Assembly (NCBI RefSeq): GCF_026870175.2
Contig: NZ_CP113977.2
Span: 1,984,001-2,048,000 of the forward strand
Direction: 5' to 3'
Source of the DNA: Flavobacterium aestivum
GTDB lineage: Bacteria; Bacteroidota; Bacteroidia; Flavobacteriales; Flavobacteriaceae
Length of the DNA stretch: 64,000 bases
Within the stretch, counting starts at the first letter, position 1, and each line of letters starts with the position of its first letter. Shown piece by piece: positions 33,567 to 43,698 of this stretch. The notes under the pieces are model-generated. The model searched no databases, had not been told where the DNA came from, and worked only from the letters and a program-made list of their open reading frames with translations. The position numbers and the translations under genes are program-made.

Positions 33567-35843
33567 TTATGATTTTGTAAACAAAAATTCTTGACCATTT
33601 ACTTTTAAGGTAAATTCGTTTTTGGCTTCGTTAAATTGAACTTCGACTCCATTGCTCTCAGCTACAAATTTGTCTTTGCCAACGTTTTGAAAAGAGATAG
33701 GAGGACTTTGGCCATCTGTAGGCGTTCCTATAAGAACTCCATCCTCTTCAGTTACTCTAACTTTTATAGGGATTTGGGTGCTTGAATAATCGCCCAAATA
33801 ACCATCTAAAGCAACGACAACGACTTTTTCTAATTCACTTTTGCCTGAACTCCAAACATTATTTGCTGTGTTTATATCAGGGAAAACATGATCTGGGTCT
33901 AGAGTGATAGTCTCAATTTCTTCGGTAGATGCATATTTAAATTCCCAAGACGTATTGCGTTGCCAAATTTCTACAGGGAGTTGTATACGGCTTAGAGCAC
34001 CACTTTTGGCCTTGATTTCCATAACTACTGGCATAGCCATTTTTTCTAAGTTTTCGATTGAAATGATAGTTCCCAATTTTGGGTCATTTTTCAAATATTT
34101 AATTTTTGTAATTCCTTGGTCTAATTGCCAATTGTTTACAAACCAAGCTCTCCAAAACCAGTTTAAATCTTCTCCGGAAACGTTCTCCATTGTTCGGAAA
34201 AAGTCATCAGGTGTTGGATGCTTAAATGCCCAACGTTCTGTGTATGTCCTGAAAGCCTTATCGAAACGTTCTTTTCCTAATACTTGTTCACGCAACACGA
34301 TTAATCCCGAAGATGGTTTATCATAGGCTAGAATACCTACATTTTTTTCTTTCATTCCGTCTGGAGCTGTCATAATTGGCTCTAATTCTGGGTTGAATAG
34401 CGCTTTGGCCATTTTTTGCATGTTTCTTGGACGTGATTTGTATTCACCATTATTAAAATCAACGGAACTTAATGAATTGATAAAAGTATTAAACCCTTCG
34501 TCCATCCATGCAAATAAACGTTCGTTAGAACCTACAATCATAGGGAACCAGCCATGGCCAAATTCATGATCGGTAACTGACCATAATTCTTCGCCTTTTG
34601 ATTTCCAATTGCAAAAAACGATTCCTGGGTATTCCATCCCACCTTCGTTACCAGCCACGTTTGTCGCTGCAGGATAAGGGAATTCAAACCAACGTTTGGA
34701 GTAATTTTCAATAGATGATTTAGTGTATTCAGTAGATCGTCCCCAAGCTTCCTGCCCTGAACTTTCAACTGGGTATGCAGAAATAGCCATTGATTTTTTA
34801 CCGCTTGGCAAATTGATTTTTGCGGCATCTATAATAAATGCCGGTGATGATGCCCATGAAACATCACGCGAGTTTTTGATTTTAAAATGCCAGTTCAAAG
34901 TAGGTTTTCCTGTAGGTCTTGAAGCAGCATTGGTCACTTCTTCTGCTGAACGAATCATTACGGTTTTGTCACTTTGTGATGCTGTAGTCCATCTTTTTTG
35001 TTGTTCTGGAGTATAAACTTCGGATGGATTTACCAATTCGCCAGAGCAAACTACAATATGATTTGATGGAGCGTTTATGGTTACATCAAAATCGCCATAT
35101 TCCAGATAGAATTCACCAGCGCCTAGATAAGGCAAGGTATTCCAGCCCTTAACATCATCATAAACGCACATTCTAGGATACCACTGTGCCATGGTAAAGA
35201 TTTTTCCGTTTTTTGTTTCCAAAACACCCATTCTGTCTGAACCAAAATCTGGTGAAATAAAAGAGAATTCTATTTTAAGTTTTATGGAACCTCCATTTGG
35301 GTTTATATCCTGCGGAAGAAAAACCTGCATTCTGGTGTCGTTTATCTCGAATTTTGCTTCTGTTTCAGATGATTTTCCTTTATTAGTAGAAATAACTTTT
35401 ACTGATTTTATTTTATGACCTCCGTCAAGAATTTGTCCCTTGTCTCCGTTACGGCTTCCTGTTATTGGAATTACAGCTTTACCGCGTGAGTTGTTTTTGA
35501 ACAAATTTTGATCAAGGTTCATCCATAAAAAAGAAATTTTATCCGGGCTATTGTTGGTGTACGTTAAAATTTCGGTACCAACAATTTCATTGTTTTTTTC
35601 ATGCAAAGTAGCCAACAATTGATAGTCGGCTTTATTTTGCCAATATTTTATTCCAGGTTGGCCACTGGCTGAATGTGTGTCAGTACCATTTTTGGTATAA
35701 AAATTAGGTCCAAAAGCCGCTTGATAGTCATACTGTGATTTTGGTTTAGCTGTTGCTTCAGTACTAGAATGTTCTTGCGCTTGAAGTCCCATTCCGCCTA
35801 AAAATAAAGCTATAAAGGTAGCTTTGAATTGATTGTTTTTCAT
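33567..35843 (-). CDS. Secreted M1-family zinc metallopeptidase
   Basis: I place the start at the ATG at 35841-35843 (758 aa), since it is followed by a good signal peptide (basic start, then [14 protein letters not shown]); the longer frame to 35930 would add 29 residues that mask it. The gluzincin motif HEFGH begins at residue ~426, and the third ligand Glu lies in [10 protein letters not shown]. Upstream is the region of the GAMEN-like substrate loop ([13 protein letters not shown], a GGMEYP form typical of Bacteroidota). A beta-rich C-terminal part follows. It is an exported aminopeptidase-like enzyme, probably periplasmic. Confidence 0.9.
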   Translation of the reverse strand: MKNNQFKATFIALFLGGMGLQAQEHSSTEATAKPKSQYDYQAAFGPNFYTKNGTDTHSASGQPGIKYWQNKADYQLLATLHEKNNEIVGTEILTYTNNSPDKISFLWMNLDQNLFKNNSRGKAVIPITGSRNGDKGQILDGGHKIKSVKVISTNKGKSSETEAKFEINDTRMQVFLPQDINPNGGSIKLKIEFSFISPDFGSDRMGVLETKNGKIFTMAQWYPRMCVYDDVKGWNTLPYLGAGEFYLEYGDFDVTINAPSNHIVVCSGELVNPSEVYTPEQQKRWTTASQSDKTVMIRSAEEVTNAASRPTGKPTLNWHFKIKNSRDVSWASSPAFIIDAAKINLPSGKKSMAISAYPVESSGQEAWGRSTEYTKSSIENYSKRWFEFPYPAATNVAGNEGGMEYPGIVFCNWKSKGEELWSVTDHEFGHGWFPMIVGSNERLFAWMDEGFNTFINSLSSVDFNNGEYKSRPRNMQKMAKALFNPELEPIMTAPDGMKEKNVGILAYDKPSSGLIVLREQVLGKERFDKAFRTYTERWAFKHPTPDDFFRTMENVSGEDLNWFWRAWFVNNWQLDQGITKIKYLKNDPKLGTIISIENLEKMAMPVVMEIKAKSGALSRIQLPVEIWQRNTSWEFKYASTEEIETITLDPDHVFPDINTANNVWSSGKSELEKVVVVALDGYLGDYSSTQIPIKVRVTEEDGVLIGTPTDGQSPPISFQNVGKDKFVAESNGVEVQFNEAKNEFTLKVNGQEFLFTKS

Positions 35844-35931
35844 AATTGGATTGATTTTGATTGATAATTTTGTAAATAAATTTATACTTGAGTTAGTAGT
35901 TAATTGATGGTTAAAAAAAATGATTTCCAAT

Positions 35932-35968
35932 AAAAAAAAACATTCTTGATTAATGAATGTTTTTTTTT
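35932..35968 (-). terminator. Terminator of the PadR/PspC/M23/GIN operon
   Basis: AAAAAACATTC pairs with GAATGTTTTTT around ~9 nt, just beyond the GIN gene stop at 35974 on the minus strand. Confidence 0.8.
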
Positions 35969-35973
35969 ATGAC

Positions 35974-36714
35974 TTAGTCTTGCGCAATGTTTCCTCCGGA
36001 ATGTTCTTCTTTTTGAATAGATTTTGGAGTACCATGATAGCTAATGTTTCCTCCACTTGAAGCTTCAGCTTTTAAGCTTACAATAGGATGAACCATTAAA
36101 GATCCACCGCTAGAGGAACTGGCAGTAACTTCATTAGAGAGTAAGTCGGTTGCATCTATTACGCTCCCACTAGAAGCTGAAGTTTCCAGATGTAGTGCTT
36201 TTCCTTTGATGTTTTGATTACTCCCGCTGCTACCATCTAATTGGATCGTTTCATATTCTACATTGGCATCAATAGATGCAGCACTAGATGATGATAAGCT
36301 TATACTATTACCTTTTAGTGTTGATTTGCTGGTAATGGTAGAGGCTGATCCAGCTTCAAGTTCTTCGATAACCGGCATTTTTACGATTACTTTTTTTGAA
36401 GTAACATTTTTAAAATTGCCAAATTTACATGTGATGACAAGAACTCCATTTTCTACTTTTGTCATAATCTCTTTTTGTAAATTATCATCGGCTTCTACAA
36501 TGATTTCTGTTTTGCTTGATTGTTCAATAACAAGATCTAATGCATTGTTTATCGATACACTTTTAAAATCACCTTGTACATTTCTATGCTCGGTGGTAAC
36601 ATTTCCGCTTCCTGTTATGGAATTGATCCCACTTATCTGATTGCAAGATCCAAAAAACAATGCTACTAAAGTGATAACAATAAATTTCGTGATTAATGTG
36701 ATAACTTTTATCAT
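35974..36714 (-). CDS. GIN (DUF2807) domain lipoprotein-like protein
   Basis: A 246-aa protein with a hydrophobic N-terminus ending in FFGSCNQISG, a lipobox with Cys near residue 24. The head GIN domain (FKSVSINNALDLVIEQ, then IIVEADDNLQKEIMTKVENG) is followed by a Ser/Gly-rich beta-helical repeat (ATSIDA/SSGS patterns), ending near GTPKSIQKEEHSGGN. It is the last gene of a four-gene minus-strand operon with PadR and PspC proteins. GIN proteins next to PspC/PadR genes are common in Flavobacteriia, which suggests a shared envelope-stress role, though this is inference. Confidence 0.8.
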   Translation of the reverse strand: MIKVITLITKFIVITLVALFFGSCNQISGINSITGSGNVTTEHRNVQGDFKSVSINNALDLVIEQSSKTEIIVEADDNLQKEIMTKVENGVLVITCKFGNFKNVTSKKVIVKMPVIEELEAGSASTITSKSTLKGNSISLSSSSAASIDANVEYETIQLDGSSGSNQNIKGKALHLETSASSGSVIDATDLLSNEVTASSSSGGSLMVHPIVSLKAEASSGGNISYHGTPKSIQKEEHSGGNIAQD

Positions 36715-36725
36715 GACTATTGATT

Positions 36726-37790
36726 TTATTTTGATTGAATAATATCACCAGTTGTAATGGTGTGTGTTGTTCCTTCTTTTTTGGCTGAGCCAAGAATTAA
36801 ATTATAATTTTTAAAATAGGAGGGAAGACCCTCTGCTTGATGATTAATAGAATTTCGAACCTCAAAATGCAGATGTGGAAAGAATGAACTACCAGAGGCG
36901 CCAATGAGCGCAATTTTCTGTCCTTTTTTTACTTTATCACCTACTTTCAATCCAGCTGCGCTTTGATTTTTAAGATGGCCATACATACTATATATATTCT
37001 CACCATGTTTTATTACAATGTAATTTCCGTATAAAGCTAATGGTTTATCTTTTAGAGATGGAATATCAAAGGTTTTGTCATCTTTCTGATTCATCTCGAT
37101 AGCAGTAATTTCTCCATCGGCTACAGCCAAAACATCGGTTCCAAAACCAAACCAGTCCGTGTCATTTTTCCCATTATTAAGATATCTTTTTCCTTCTGGA
37201 TTAAGCACTACAAAATCATAGGCATATCGCATGAAATTTCCAGTAAATCCCAATTGTTTTATTGGAGTGAATTCATAGTCAAAACGTCTGTGATGAGAAT
37301 AAAAATCATGTCCGTCGTACACCAGTATTTTGTTTTTTAGCGGCAGAATGAAATCTGTTGCTTGCTCATAATCTCCAGGAATAACTACTTTTTTGATTTC
37401 AATACTGTCATTGAAAGTAAACGTATATTCCAGTTTATCGGTCATACTGTTTACATCCGGAAAAGGATTAAAAAGTAGGTTAGTTGAAACACTATTCCAT
37501 TGAATGTTTGGAATAGTGTTTATACTTGGAGCGGTTCCGTTGTTATCCAAAAACTTTTGTTGTATGAGTTTATTTTGTTTGTCAAAGAGCGACACTTCCA
37601 ATCGGGTTAATTTTAAACTATCCTTAGATTGGTTTTCAATAATAAAATCAAAATTTAAACTGGATTGTCCTTCGATTTTTTCTTTTAGAGGATGTTCTGG
37701 TTTGTATTCAATTTTAATTTTATTTTGAGCATTTGTAACCAGTACGGTTAGACCAAAAACGAGTACAATAAAAGATTGAATGACTTTCAT
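36726..37790 (-). CDS. M23-family (LytM-like) peptidase
   Basis: A 354-aa exported protein (signal peptide ending TNAQN). The C-terminal LytM-like domain spans ~195-335: MRYAYDF at the first metal site, FGTDVLAVADGEITAIE, YIVIKHGENIYSMYGHLKN, and the HxH motif (FFPHLHFEVRNS). In canonical M23 enzymes the first ligand is His in H-x-x-x-D; here that position is Arg (R-Y-A-Y-D). So the enzyme may use an altered site, or act as a non-catalytic LytM factor. The N-terminal ~180 residues are a beta-rich domain. It lies 11 bp from its neighbour inside the PspC/PadR operon, which fits an envelope-maintenance role. Confidence 0.8.
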   Translation of the reverse strand: MKVIQSFIVLVFGLTVLVTNAQNKIKIEYKPEHPLKEKIEGQSSLNFDFIIENQSKDSLKLTRLEVSLFDKQNKLIQQKFLDNNGTAPSINTIPNIQWNSVSTNLLFNPFPDVNSMTDKLEYTFTFNDSIEIKKVVIPGDYEQATDFILPLKNKILVYDGHDFYSHHRRFDYEFTPIKQLGFTGNFMRYAYDFVVLNPEGKRYLNNGKNDTDWFGFGTDVLAVADGEITAIEMNQKDDKTFDIPSLKDKPLALYGNYIVIKHGENIYSMYGHLKNQSAAGLKVGDKVKKGQKIALIGASGSSFFPHLHFEVRNSINHQAEGLPSYFKNYNLILGSAKKEGTTHTITTGDIIQSK

Positions 37791-37795
37791 GATTC

Positions 37796-39532
37796 TTATT
37801 CGGTTTTAATAATGATACCGTCTTTGTTAATTTTTAATTCTTTAAAATTCTTTTTGGTTTTAACAACTGAGTCACTTTCTACAGTAACTCCATTTTTGTT
37901 AATGGTTACATTGGTTTCATTGTCAGTGTCATCCTCATCGATGTCGTCACCATCTTCATCGTAATCTGTAGGGCAATTTAGGCATTTTATTTTATTTTCC
38001 TCTACTCTAAAGACATCGTTGTTTGATTCTGGGTGCCATAAAAAGAAATCGCTATCCGTAATATCATAATGCTCCATAGAGTCATCTGGTTTTAATAATG
38101 TTCCTTTTGGTAAGAATACAGTAATTTCAATTTCCTGATCACGGAATTTGTTTTTCAAATCAGTGATTAAATAATTGTCAAAGATTAATTGGTTACCTAC
38201 AATTTTATAGTTGTATTTAATAGCTTCGGCTCTTTTTTTAGCTTCAGACAATGTTTTTCCTTTGGCTTCTTTTTCAATTTGAATGTAGGCAAATTTCTCT
38301 TCAGATTTCGCAATTTTAATGCTCACTTCATTAGAGTAAATGATATCATTATTCAAAGAATCTTGAGTAATCATGAAATTATCTCTGTCATCTACATCTT
38401 TGGCAAAATAATCGTTGTGTTTGAATTTAATCACAAGAGTATCCGTTGGTTTTATGTTAAAGGTCTCTTTTTGAACCGATCTGCCATTTATTGCAAAAGC
38501 TGTAGCTTGTTTTACTCCAATGGATATCGCAAGTGAAACGGCAATTAACCAAAGGGCTAATAAAGTGTATTTTGCAATATTTCCGATAGATTTCATACTA
38601 GGAGCCAATAATTTGAAACCTAATAAAGTCATAAAGAAAAAAGGAATTCCAACAGCTAAAAACATTAATAAACCAAAAGACCAAATTGGATAATCCGTAT
38701 AGTTCCCTGCTTCTATAAAAGTTTGCCAAGGAAAGTCTATAGGTGAGCTAGTTCCTAAAGTGAAAACCCCAATGAATAGCATAACCAGTACTACCATGCC
38801 GCTCATTATTAAAATTACTCCTAAAAATTTGGCAAAAATGGTAAAAACTGTCGAGATAAAATCTCCAAAGCCACTTCCTATTCTTTCAGCTCCGCTTTTT
38901 ACTTGATTACCAAATTTATCATAGTTAGCATTTTTTAATTTTTCGGAAACACTATCAAATTCTTCACGAACTTTTTTTTCAATGTTTGAAATCGTTACAG
39001 GTTCACCGGTCATTTCCAGTTTTTCTGAAGTAGTTATTGCTTCTGGAGTTACAATCCAAAGGATAATGTAAGCTAAAATTCCAGTTCCAAATCCAGCAAA
39101 AACAAATATCAAGAACATGATTTTTAACCAAACTGAGTCAATCCCAAAGTAATGTCCTAAACCGGTTGCAACACCACCAATCATTCCGTTTTCTTTGTCA
39201 CGGTATAATTTTTTTGTGGATCTGTATGTATTAAAGTTGGCATTTGTAGAAGCGTTAGGATTGTCTTCTTCGATGATGTAATCTTCGGGCTGCCCCATTA
39301 TAGATATTATTTCATCAACTTCTTTAAGAGTGACAACATGTTTTTCGCTTTTTTGTTTTTCTGACAATAATTCAGAAACACGCATTTCGATATCCTTGAT
39401 GATTTCTTCTTGCCCTGATGATTTAGACAACGATCGTTTGATAGCGTCAAAATAACGGGTTAATTTTTGGTATGCATCTTCATCAATATGGAAGAACATT
39501 CCACCTAAATTTATATTTACAGTTTTGTTCAT
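37796..39532 (-). CDS. PspC-domain membrane protein
   Basis: A 578-aa protein. The N-terminal ~90 residues are a charged cytoplasmic region (FHIDEDAYQKLTRYF, then VDEIISIMGQPEDYI), followed by the PspC domain (~105-165: KKLYRDKENGMIGGVATGLG and a helix pair). Further transmembrane segments lie around 225-345. The C-terminal half is a GIN-like extracytoplasmic beta region (KATAFAINGRSVQKETFNI, ending in an Asp-rich tail). PspC proteins take part in envelope-stress sensing. The 5-bp spacing to the PadR gene upstream suggests that PadR autoregulates the operon. Confidence 0.85.
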   Translation of the reverse strand: MNKTVNINLGGMFFHIDEDAYQKLTRYFDAIKRSLSKSSGQEEIIKDIEMRVSELLSEKQKSEKHVVTLKEVDEIISIMGQPEDYIIEEDNPNASTNANFNTYRSTKKLYRDKENGMIGGVATGLGHYFGIDSVWLKIMFLIFVFAGFGTGILAYIILWIVTPEAITTSEKLEMTGEPVTISNIEKKVREEFDSVSEKLKNANYDKFGNQVKSGAERIGSGFGDFISTVFTIFAKFLGVILIMSGMVVLVMLFIGVFTLGTSSPIDFPWQTFIEAGNYTDYPIWSFGLLMFLAVGIPFFFMTLLGFKLLAPSMKSIGNIAKYTLLALWLIAVSLAISIGVKQATAFAINGRSVQKETFNIKPTDTLVIKFKHNDYFAKDVDDRDNFMITQDSLNNDIIYSNEVSIKIAKSEEKFAYIQIEKEAKGKTLSEAKKRAEAIKYNYKIVGNQLIFDNYLITDLKNKFRDQEIEITVFLPKGTLLKPDDSMEHYDITDSDFFLWHPESNNDVFRVEENKIKCLNCPTDYDEDGDDIDEDDTDNETNVTINKNGVTVESDSVVKTKKNFKELKINKDGIIIKTE

Positions 39533-39537
39533 GACTA

Positions 39538-39867
39538 TTATTTTTGGTTGGTTATTAAGTTTACGGCATCAGATAATTCTGTCCAGGTGCCATCTAGTTC
39601 TTTTAAAAAGGTATGACCTATCTCGGTCAGACCATAATATTTTCTTGGTGGTCCTGATGTAGACTCTTCCCAACGATAATTGAGTAATCCGTCGTTTTTT
39701 AATCGAGTCAGTAGCGGATAAACGGTTCCCTCTACGACCAATAATTTAGCGTTTTTTAAAGTGTCTAATATTTCTGAGGTGTAGGCATCTTTTTCTTTTA
39801 AAACAGATAAGATGCAAAACTCAAGAACACCTTTACGCATCTGGGCTTTTGTGTTTTCAATGTTCAT
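39538..39867 (-). CDS. PadR-family transcriptional regulator
   Basis: A 109-aa protein of usual short PadR length: KGVLEFCILSVLKEKDAYTS, then VVEGTVYPLLTRLKNDGLLN and SGPPRKYYGLTEIG, which are the winged-helix and wing motifs of PadR. It lacks a large C-terminal dimerisation domain (PadR subfamily 2). As first gene before pspC, m23 and gin, it probably represses its own operon. Confidence 0.9.
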   Translation of the reverse strand: MNIENTKAQMRKGVLEFCILSVLKEKDAYTSEILDTLKNAKLLVVEGTVYPLLTRLKNDGLLNYRWEESTSGPPRKYYGLTEIGHTFLKELDGTWTELSDAVNLITNQK

Positions 39868-39950
39868 AATTCCTTTATTTGATTAGATTTGTTGATTAAA
39901 CAGTTCATTTTTTGATTGATGATTGATGATGATTGATTCTGTATTATTGG

Positions 39951-40406
39951 TTATTTCAGAAATGGTATTGTTAGAGGGTAATTGTATTCTTCCCCATTAG
40001 ACGCTTTGATTGAAGCATAAATGACTAAAAAGAATTCAGCTACTTTCATACAGGCAAATCCAAAAAGCGCTATGGCACCAACTGTTAAAATTCCTATGCT
40101 GTTTCCAAAAGCAAAATTCTCAAAAACGATATCATTATTGTTTACAAAATCATTGAATGAAACATTCTTTAAAATAGTAAACAAAAAAGCTGGAATTGCG
40201 ATCATGGCAAAAATTAAAGAGTAAACTAAAATACTCAATTGAAAATTCAATGCTTGTTTACCATTGTGATCTACAAATTCTGACTTATCTTTTTTTGATG
40301 TCCAAATGATAATTGGAAATATATAATTCCCAAAAGGGAAAATATATTGGCTAAAAGTGCTTAAGTGTGTAAAAGCGGCAATGTTTCTTTCGGTTGTAGT
40401 TTCCAT
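39951..40406 (-). CDS. DUF4870-domain membrane protein
   Basis: A 151-aa protein with three or four transmembrane helices; the pattern AAFTHLSTFSQYIFPFGNYI, then WTSKKDKSEFVDHNGKQALN is diagnostic of DUF4870 (Tic20-like) proteins. It is in the same direction as, and 83 bp upstream of, the PadR operon. Function unknown. Confidence 0.85.
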   Translation of the reverse strand: METTTERNIAAFTHLSTFSQYIFPFGNYIFPIIIWTSKKDKSEFVDHNGKQALNFQLSILVYSLIFAMIAIPAFLFTILKNVSFNDFVNNNDIVFENFAFGNSIGILTVGAIALFGFACMKVAEFFLVIYASIKASNGEEYNYPLTIPFLK

Positions 40407-40960
40407 TTTTTTGATTTTTTGATTTCGTTTTTTGACTGATGATTGATGATAGAAATTAATTAAATGACTTACCTAGTAATTTCTTATACAAATATATGTT
40501 CAAAAGAGGGTATCTTGTATCGCATAGTAGTGTATATTAACATAATATTAACAAAACACAGTCATTTTGAAAGAAAATACATATATATTGTTGTTTTTTT
40601 ATTTTGTTTTGCCTGAATAAAATTAACAAGCTCAAAAAAATAGGATTATTGTTGTTCAATATATAATGTATAGTTTAAAATGTAGTTGCAAGGTTATTAT
40701 TTAGATCTTGGTAATTAGTAAAGAGTGATTTTGCCTTTGGTACATTATAAAGGAAGGGTCTATATATTAATTATTATTAGGTTAGGTTTTCTGTAAATTT
40801 CTAAATGTATTTATGATACAATTTACGCTTCTTGCTAATTACAAATAGTTATTCATTAACTACTGAACTATAGCGCCAAAAGAAAGATATTGAGTTAATT
40901 GTTGTTTTTTGTATGTATGCATAGTATTTTTTGTATTTTAGCAAAAAAATAACTCAAATT
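40407..40960. other. AT-rich intergenic region between divergent genes
   Basis: About 550 bp. On the minus strand, TATATTTG (complement of 40489-40496) fits the -7 consensus for the DUF4870 gene. No reading frame with start context or structured RNA was recognised in the rest. An in-frame upstream extension of the next gene (40931-40960) is not credible as coding, because it lies in promoter-like sequence. Confidence 0.45.
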
Positions 40961-41413
40961 ATGGAATTAACAGTATCTAAGTTCAATAGGTTTATATTTT
41001 TCAAATTACCGTCAGCGTTTTTATGTGGCGTTCGGTTAAAACATATTGATGAAAATAAATGTATAGTATCTGTAAAACACCGTTGGATTAATCAAAATCC
41101 TTTTAATTCTATGTATTTTGCAGTGCAAGCGATGGCAGCAGAGCTGTCTACAGGAGCCATGGTTATTTATCAAATTCAAAAAAGTGGTCGAAAAATATCA
41201 ATGCTTGTGGCCAATAATAAATCTAATTTCTCCAAGAAAGCAACGGGAAGAATTACTTTTGTTTGCAACGATGGACATTTAATTGCAGATGCGATTCAGA
41301 AAACAATTGCAACTGGTGAAGGACAAACTTTTTGGATGAAATCTATTGGGACCAATGAGCAAGGAGTGCAGGTATCTGAAATGGATTTTGAATGGAGTGT
41401 TAAGCTTAAATAA
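40961..41413 (+). CDS. DUF4442 (hotdog-fold, thioesterase-like) protein
   Basis: I choose the ATG at 40961 (150 aa). The frame is open from 40931, but the extra ten residues precede a better start. The sequence (KLPSAFLCGVRLKHIDENKC, then NQNPFNSMYFAVQAMAAELS) matches DUF4442, a hotdog-fold family related to acyl-CoA thioesterases such as PaaI. A cytoplasmic acyl-thioester hydrolase is possible, but its substrate is unknown. Confidence 0.85.
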   Translation: MELTVSKFNRFIFFKLPSAFLCGVRLKHIDENKCIVSVKHRWINQNPFNSMYFAVQAMAAELSTGAMVIYQIQKSGRKISMLVANNKSNFSKKATGRITFVCNDGHLIADAIQKTIATGEGQTFWMKSIGTNEQGVQVSEMDFEWSVKLK

Positions 41414-41436
41414 ATGATCTAAAATTATAAAAAACA

Positions 41437-41470
41437 AAAAAAGCTTCGTTGTCTTAAACGAAGCTTTTTT
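41437..41470 (+). terminator. Terminator after the DUF4442 gene
   Basis: AAAAAAGCTTCGTT pairs perfectly with AACGAAGCTTTTTT around GTCTTA. Confidence 0.9.
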
Positions 41471-41687
41471 TAATATAAGGCAATAGTGAATTAATAATTA
41501 AATAGAAAACAACCTTAAATTTATTCTAGAGAGTTGTATTCTTGAGACGAATAAAAATCTATATCAAAAATAGAAAATCTAAGCCGTAATAATCTTAAAA
41601 TAATCTTAAAATTGAAATCTTAACATTGCCTGATCCTAAGTGAAAATTGAATTATTAGGAATTAGATTTTAAATATAAAGGTGACAA

Positions 41688-41720
41688 TTTGACATTTTAT
41701 AAGTTTTGGCAGTACTTTTG
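41688..41720 (+). promoter_or_regulatory. Promoter of grpE-dnaJ
   Basis: TTTG (41688-41691) and TACTTTTG (41713-41720) are spaced 21 bp apart, a near-ideal Bacteroidota -33/-7 pair, 25 bp upstream of grpE. I see no CIRCE element. The rest of 41471-41687 has no gene. Confidence 0.7.
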
Positions 41721-41745
41721 CAATCCATAAAAAAGAATAAAAAAG

Positions 41746-42321
41746 ATGTTTAAGAATTTTTTTAAAAATAAAAGTAATATGACTACAGAAAATACAGAAT
41801 TCGATCAAGAAATAGATGATGTAACTTTAGAGAATAATGCAAATGGTGAGCAACTTATTATTGAAGAATTAAGTGTTGAAGAACAATTGACCCAAGACTT
41901 AGCTAAAGAGAAAGATAAGTTTTTGAGATTGTTCGCTGAATTTGAAAATTACAAAAGAAGAACCACAAAAGAGCGAATTGAGTTGTTTAAAACGGCTAAT
42001 CAAGATGTATTGCTTGCTATGTTACCAGTTTTGGATGATTTTGATAGAGCAATGGTTGAAATCAACAAAGCTGAGGATGAGTTGTTGTCAAAAGGAGTGG
42101 AGTTAATCCATGAGAAACTAAAAAACACATTGGTTTCTAAGGGATTAGAGTTGGTGGATGTTAAGGCAGGTGATGCATTCGATGCTGATTTTGCAGAAGC
42201 AATTACTCAAATTCCAGCAGCATCAGACGATATGAAAGGAAAAGTTGTTGATGTTCTTGAAAAAGGATACAAATTAGGAGATAAAATTATACGTTTTCCA
42301 AAAGTGGTTATTGGTAACTAA
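41746..42321 (+). CDS. grpE: Nucleotide exchange factor GrpE
   Basis: A 191-aa protein with an acidic N-terminus, a coiled-coil (LAEFENYKRRTTKERIELFK region, with the classic FENYKRR motif) and a C-terminal beta domain (FAEAITQIPA, then VVDVLEKGYKLGDKIIRFPK). It releases ADP from DnaK. Met12 is an alternative start, but the upstream ATG fits the promoter. dnaJ follows after 142 bp; dnaK is not in this window. Confidence 0.95.
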   Translation: MFKNFFKNKSNMTTENTEFDQEIDDVTLENNANGEQLIIEELSVEEQLTQDLAKEKDKFLRLFAEFENYKRRTTKERIELFKTANQDVLLAMLPVLDDFDRAMVEINKAEDELLSKGVELIHEKLKNTLVSKGLELVDVKAGDAFDADFAEAITQIPAASDDMKGKVVDVLEKGYKLGDKIIRFPKVVIGN

Positions 42322-42463
42322 AAAAATAAAACACTAAAATAAAAAATTCCAAATTCCAAAATGAAATTGATTTAAAGGACAAAATTGCAGTTCGTTAAAT
42401 TGGTATTTGGAATTTTAAAAGAAATAGAATTTACTTTTAGTTTTTTTAGAATTTATTTTAATT

Positions 42464-43576
42464 ATGAAAAAAGATTTTTACGAGATATTAGGCATTTCAA
42501 AAAGCGCTGATGCTGCTGAAATTAAAAAAGCATACAGAAAAAATGCATTAAAATATCATCCTGACAAAAACCCTGGCGACAAAGAGGCAGAAGAAAAGTT
42601 CAAATTGGCCGCAGAAGCTTATGAAATATTAAGCGATCCTGCCAAAAAAGCAAAATACGATCAATATGGTCATCAAGCATTTGATGGTTCAGGAGGCTTT
42701 GGCGGAGGTCATGGCGGAATGAATATGGACGATATCTTCAGTCAGTTTGGGGATATTTTCGGAAGCGGTTTTGGTGGTTTTGGCGGAGGCGGAGGCGGAG
42801 GTCCTCGTCGCGTAAAAGGAAGCAATTTGCGTATAAAAGTAAAATTGACTCTGGAAGAAATTGCTAATGGTGTTGAGAAAAAAGTAAAAGTAAAACGTAA
42901 AGTTCAAGCTGCAGGGGTAACCTACAAAACTTGTTCTACTTGTAATGGTCAAGGACAAGTAATGCGTGTTACCAATACAATCTTGGGTAGAATGCAATCA
43001 GCTTCAACCTGTCCAACCTGTGGAGGTTCTGGTCAGATTTTAGATAAAAAACCTTCTAATGCTGACTCTCAAGGTATGGTTGTAGATGACGAAACCGTTT
43101 CTATAAAAATTCCTGCAGGGGTGGTAGACGGAATGCAATTGAAAGTTTCCGGTAAAGGAAACGATGCTCCAGGAAATAGTGTGCCAGGAGATTTGATTGT
43201 AGTTATTGAAGAAATTGAGCACGAATATTTGAAACGTGAAGGTGAAAATCTTCATTATGATTTATACATCAGTTTCGCCGAAGCGGTTCTAGGAATTTCT
43301 AAGGATATTGAGGCTGTAAACGGAAAAGTTAGAATTAAACTGGAAGAAGGAATTCAATCTGGTAAAATTTTAAGATTAAAAGGAAAAGGTATACCAAGCG
43401 TTAATGGTTACGGAAGCGGAGATTTATTGGTTCATGTAAATGTTTGGACTCCAAAAACCTTAAACAAAGAACAAAAACAGTTTTTTGAAAAAGCGTTAAC
43501 GGATGATAATTTCACCCCAAGTCCAGAGAAATCAGACAAATCATTCTTTGAAAAAGTAAAAGATATGTTTTCTTAG
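42464..43576 (+). CDS. dnaJ: Chaperone DnaJ with reduced zinc-finger region
   Basis: A 370-aa co-chaperone: J domain (KKDFYEILGISKSAD, HPD in YHPDKNPGD), a Gly/Phe-rich linker (~75-115), the cysteine-rich domain and C-terminal substrate-binding domains (FEKVKDMF end). Only two CxxCxGxG motifs are present (CSTCNGQG near residue 165 and CPTCGGSG near 186), where E. coli DnaJ has four; the loop between them is short. This reduced form is seen in several Bacteroidota. It stimulates DnaK ATPase and delivers substrates. It lies downstream of grpE. Confidence 0.95.
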   Translation: MKKDFYEILGISKSADAAEIKKAYRKNALKYHPDKNPGDKEAEEKFKLAAEAYEILSDPAKKAKYDQYGHQAFDGSGGFGGGHGGMNMDDIFSQFGDIFGSGFGGFGGGGGGGPRRVKGSNLRIKVKLTLEEIANGVEKKVKVKRKVQAAGVTYKTCSTCNGQGQVMRVTNTILGRMQSASTCPTCGGSGQILDKKPSNADSQGMVVDDETVSIKIPAGVVDGMQLKVSGKGNDAPGNSVPGDLIVVIEEIEHEYLKREGENLHYDLYISFAEAVLGISKDIEAVNGKVRIKLEEGIQSGKILRLKGKGIPSVNGYGSGDLLVHVNVWTPKTLNKEQKQFFEKALTDDNFTPSPEKSDKSFFEKVKDMFS

Positions 43577-43600
43577 CTTTTTTAAAGCATCTAAAAATAC

Positions 43601-43637
43601 AAACCCATCCTGAATTAAAATTAGGATGGGTTTTTTA
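43601..43637 (+). terminator. Terminator after dnaJ
   Basis: AAACCCATCCT pairs with AGGATGGGTTT, followed by Ts. Confidence 0.85.
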
Positions 43638-43698
43638 TTATATATTTAAAGTATTTCGCCTTGAAATTTTTTACTTTTACGCCAATTAAAAAAGTAGC

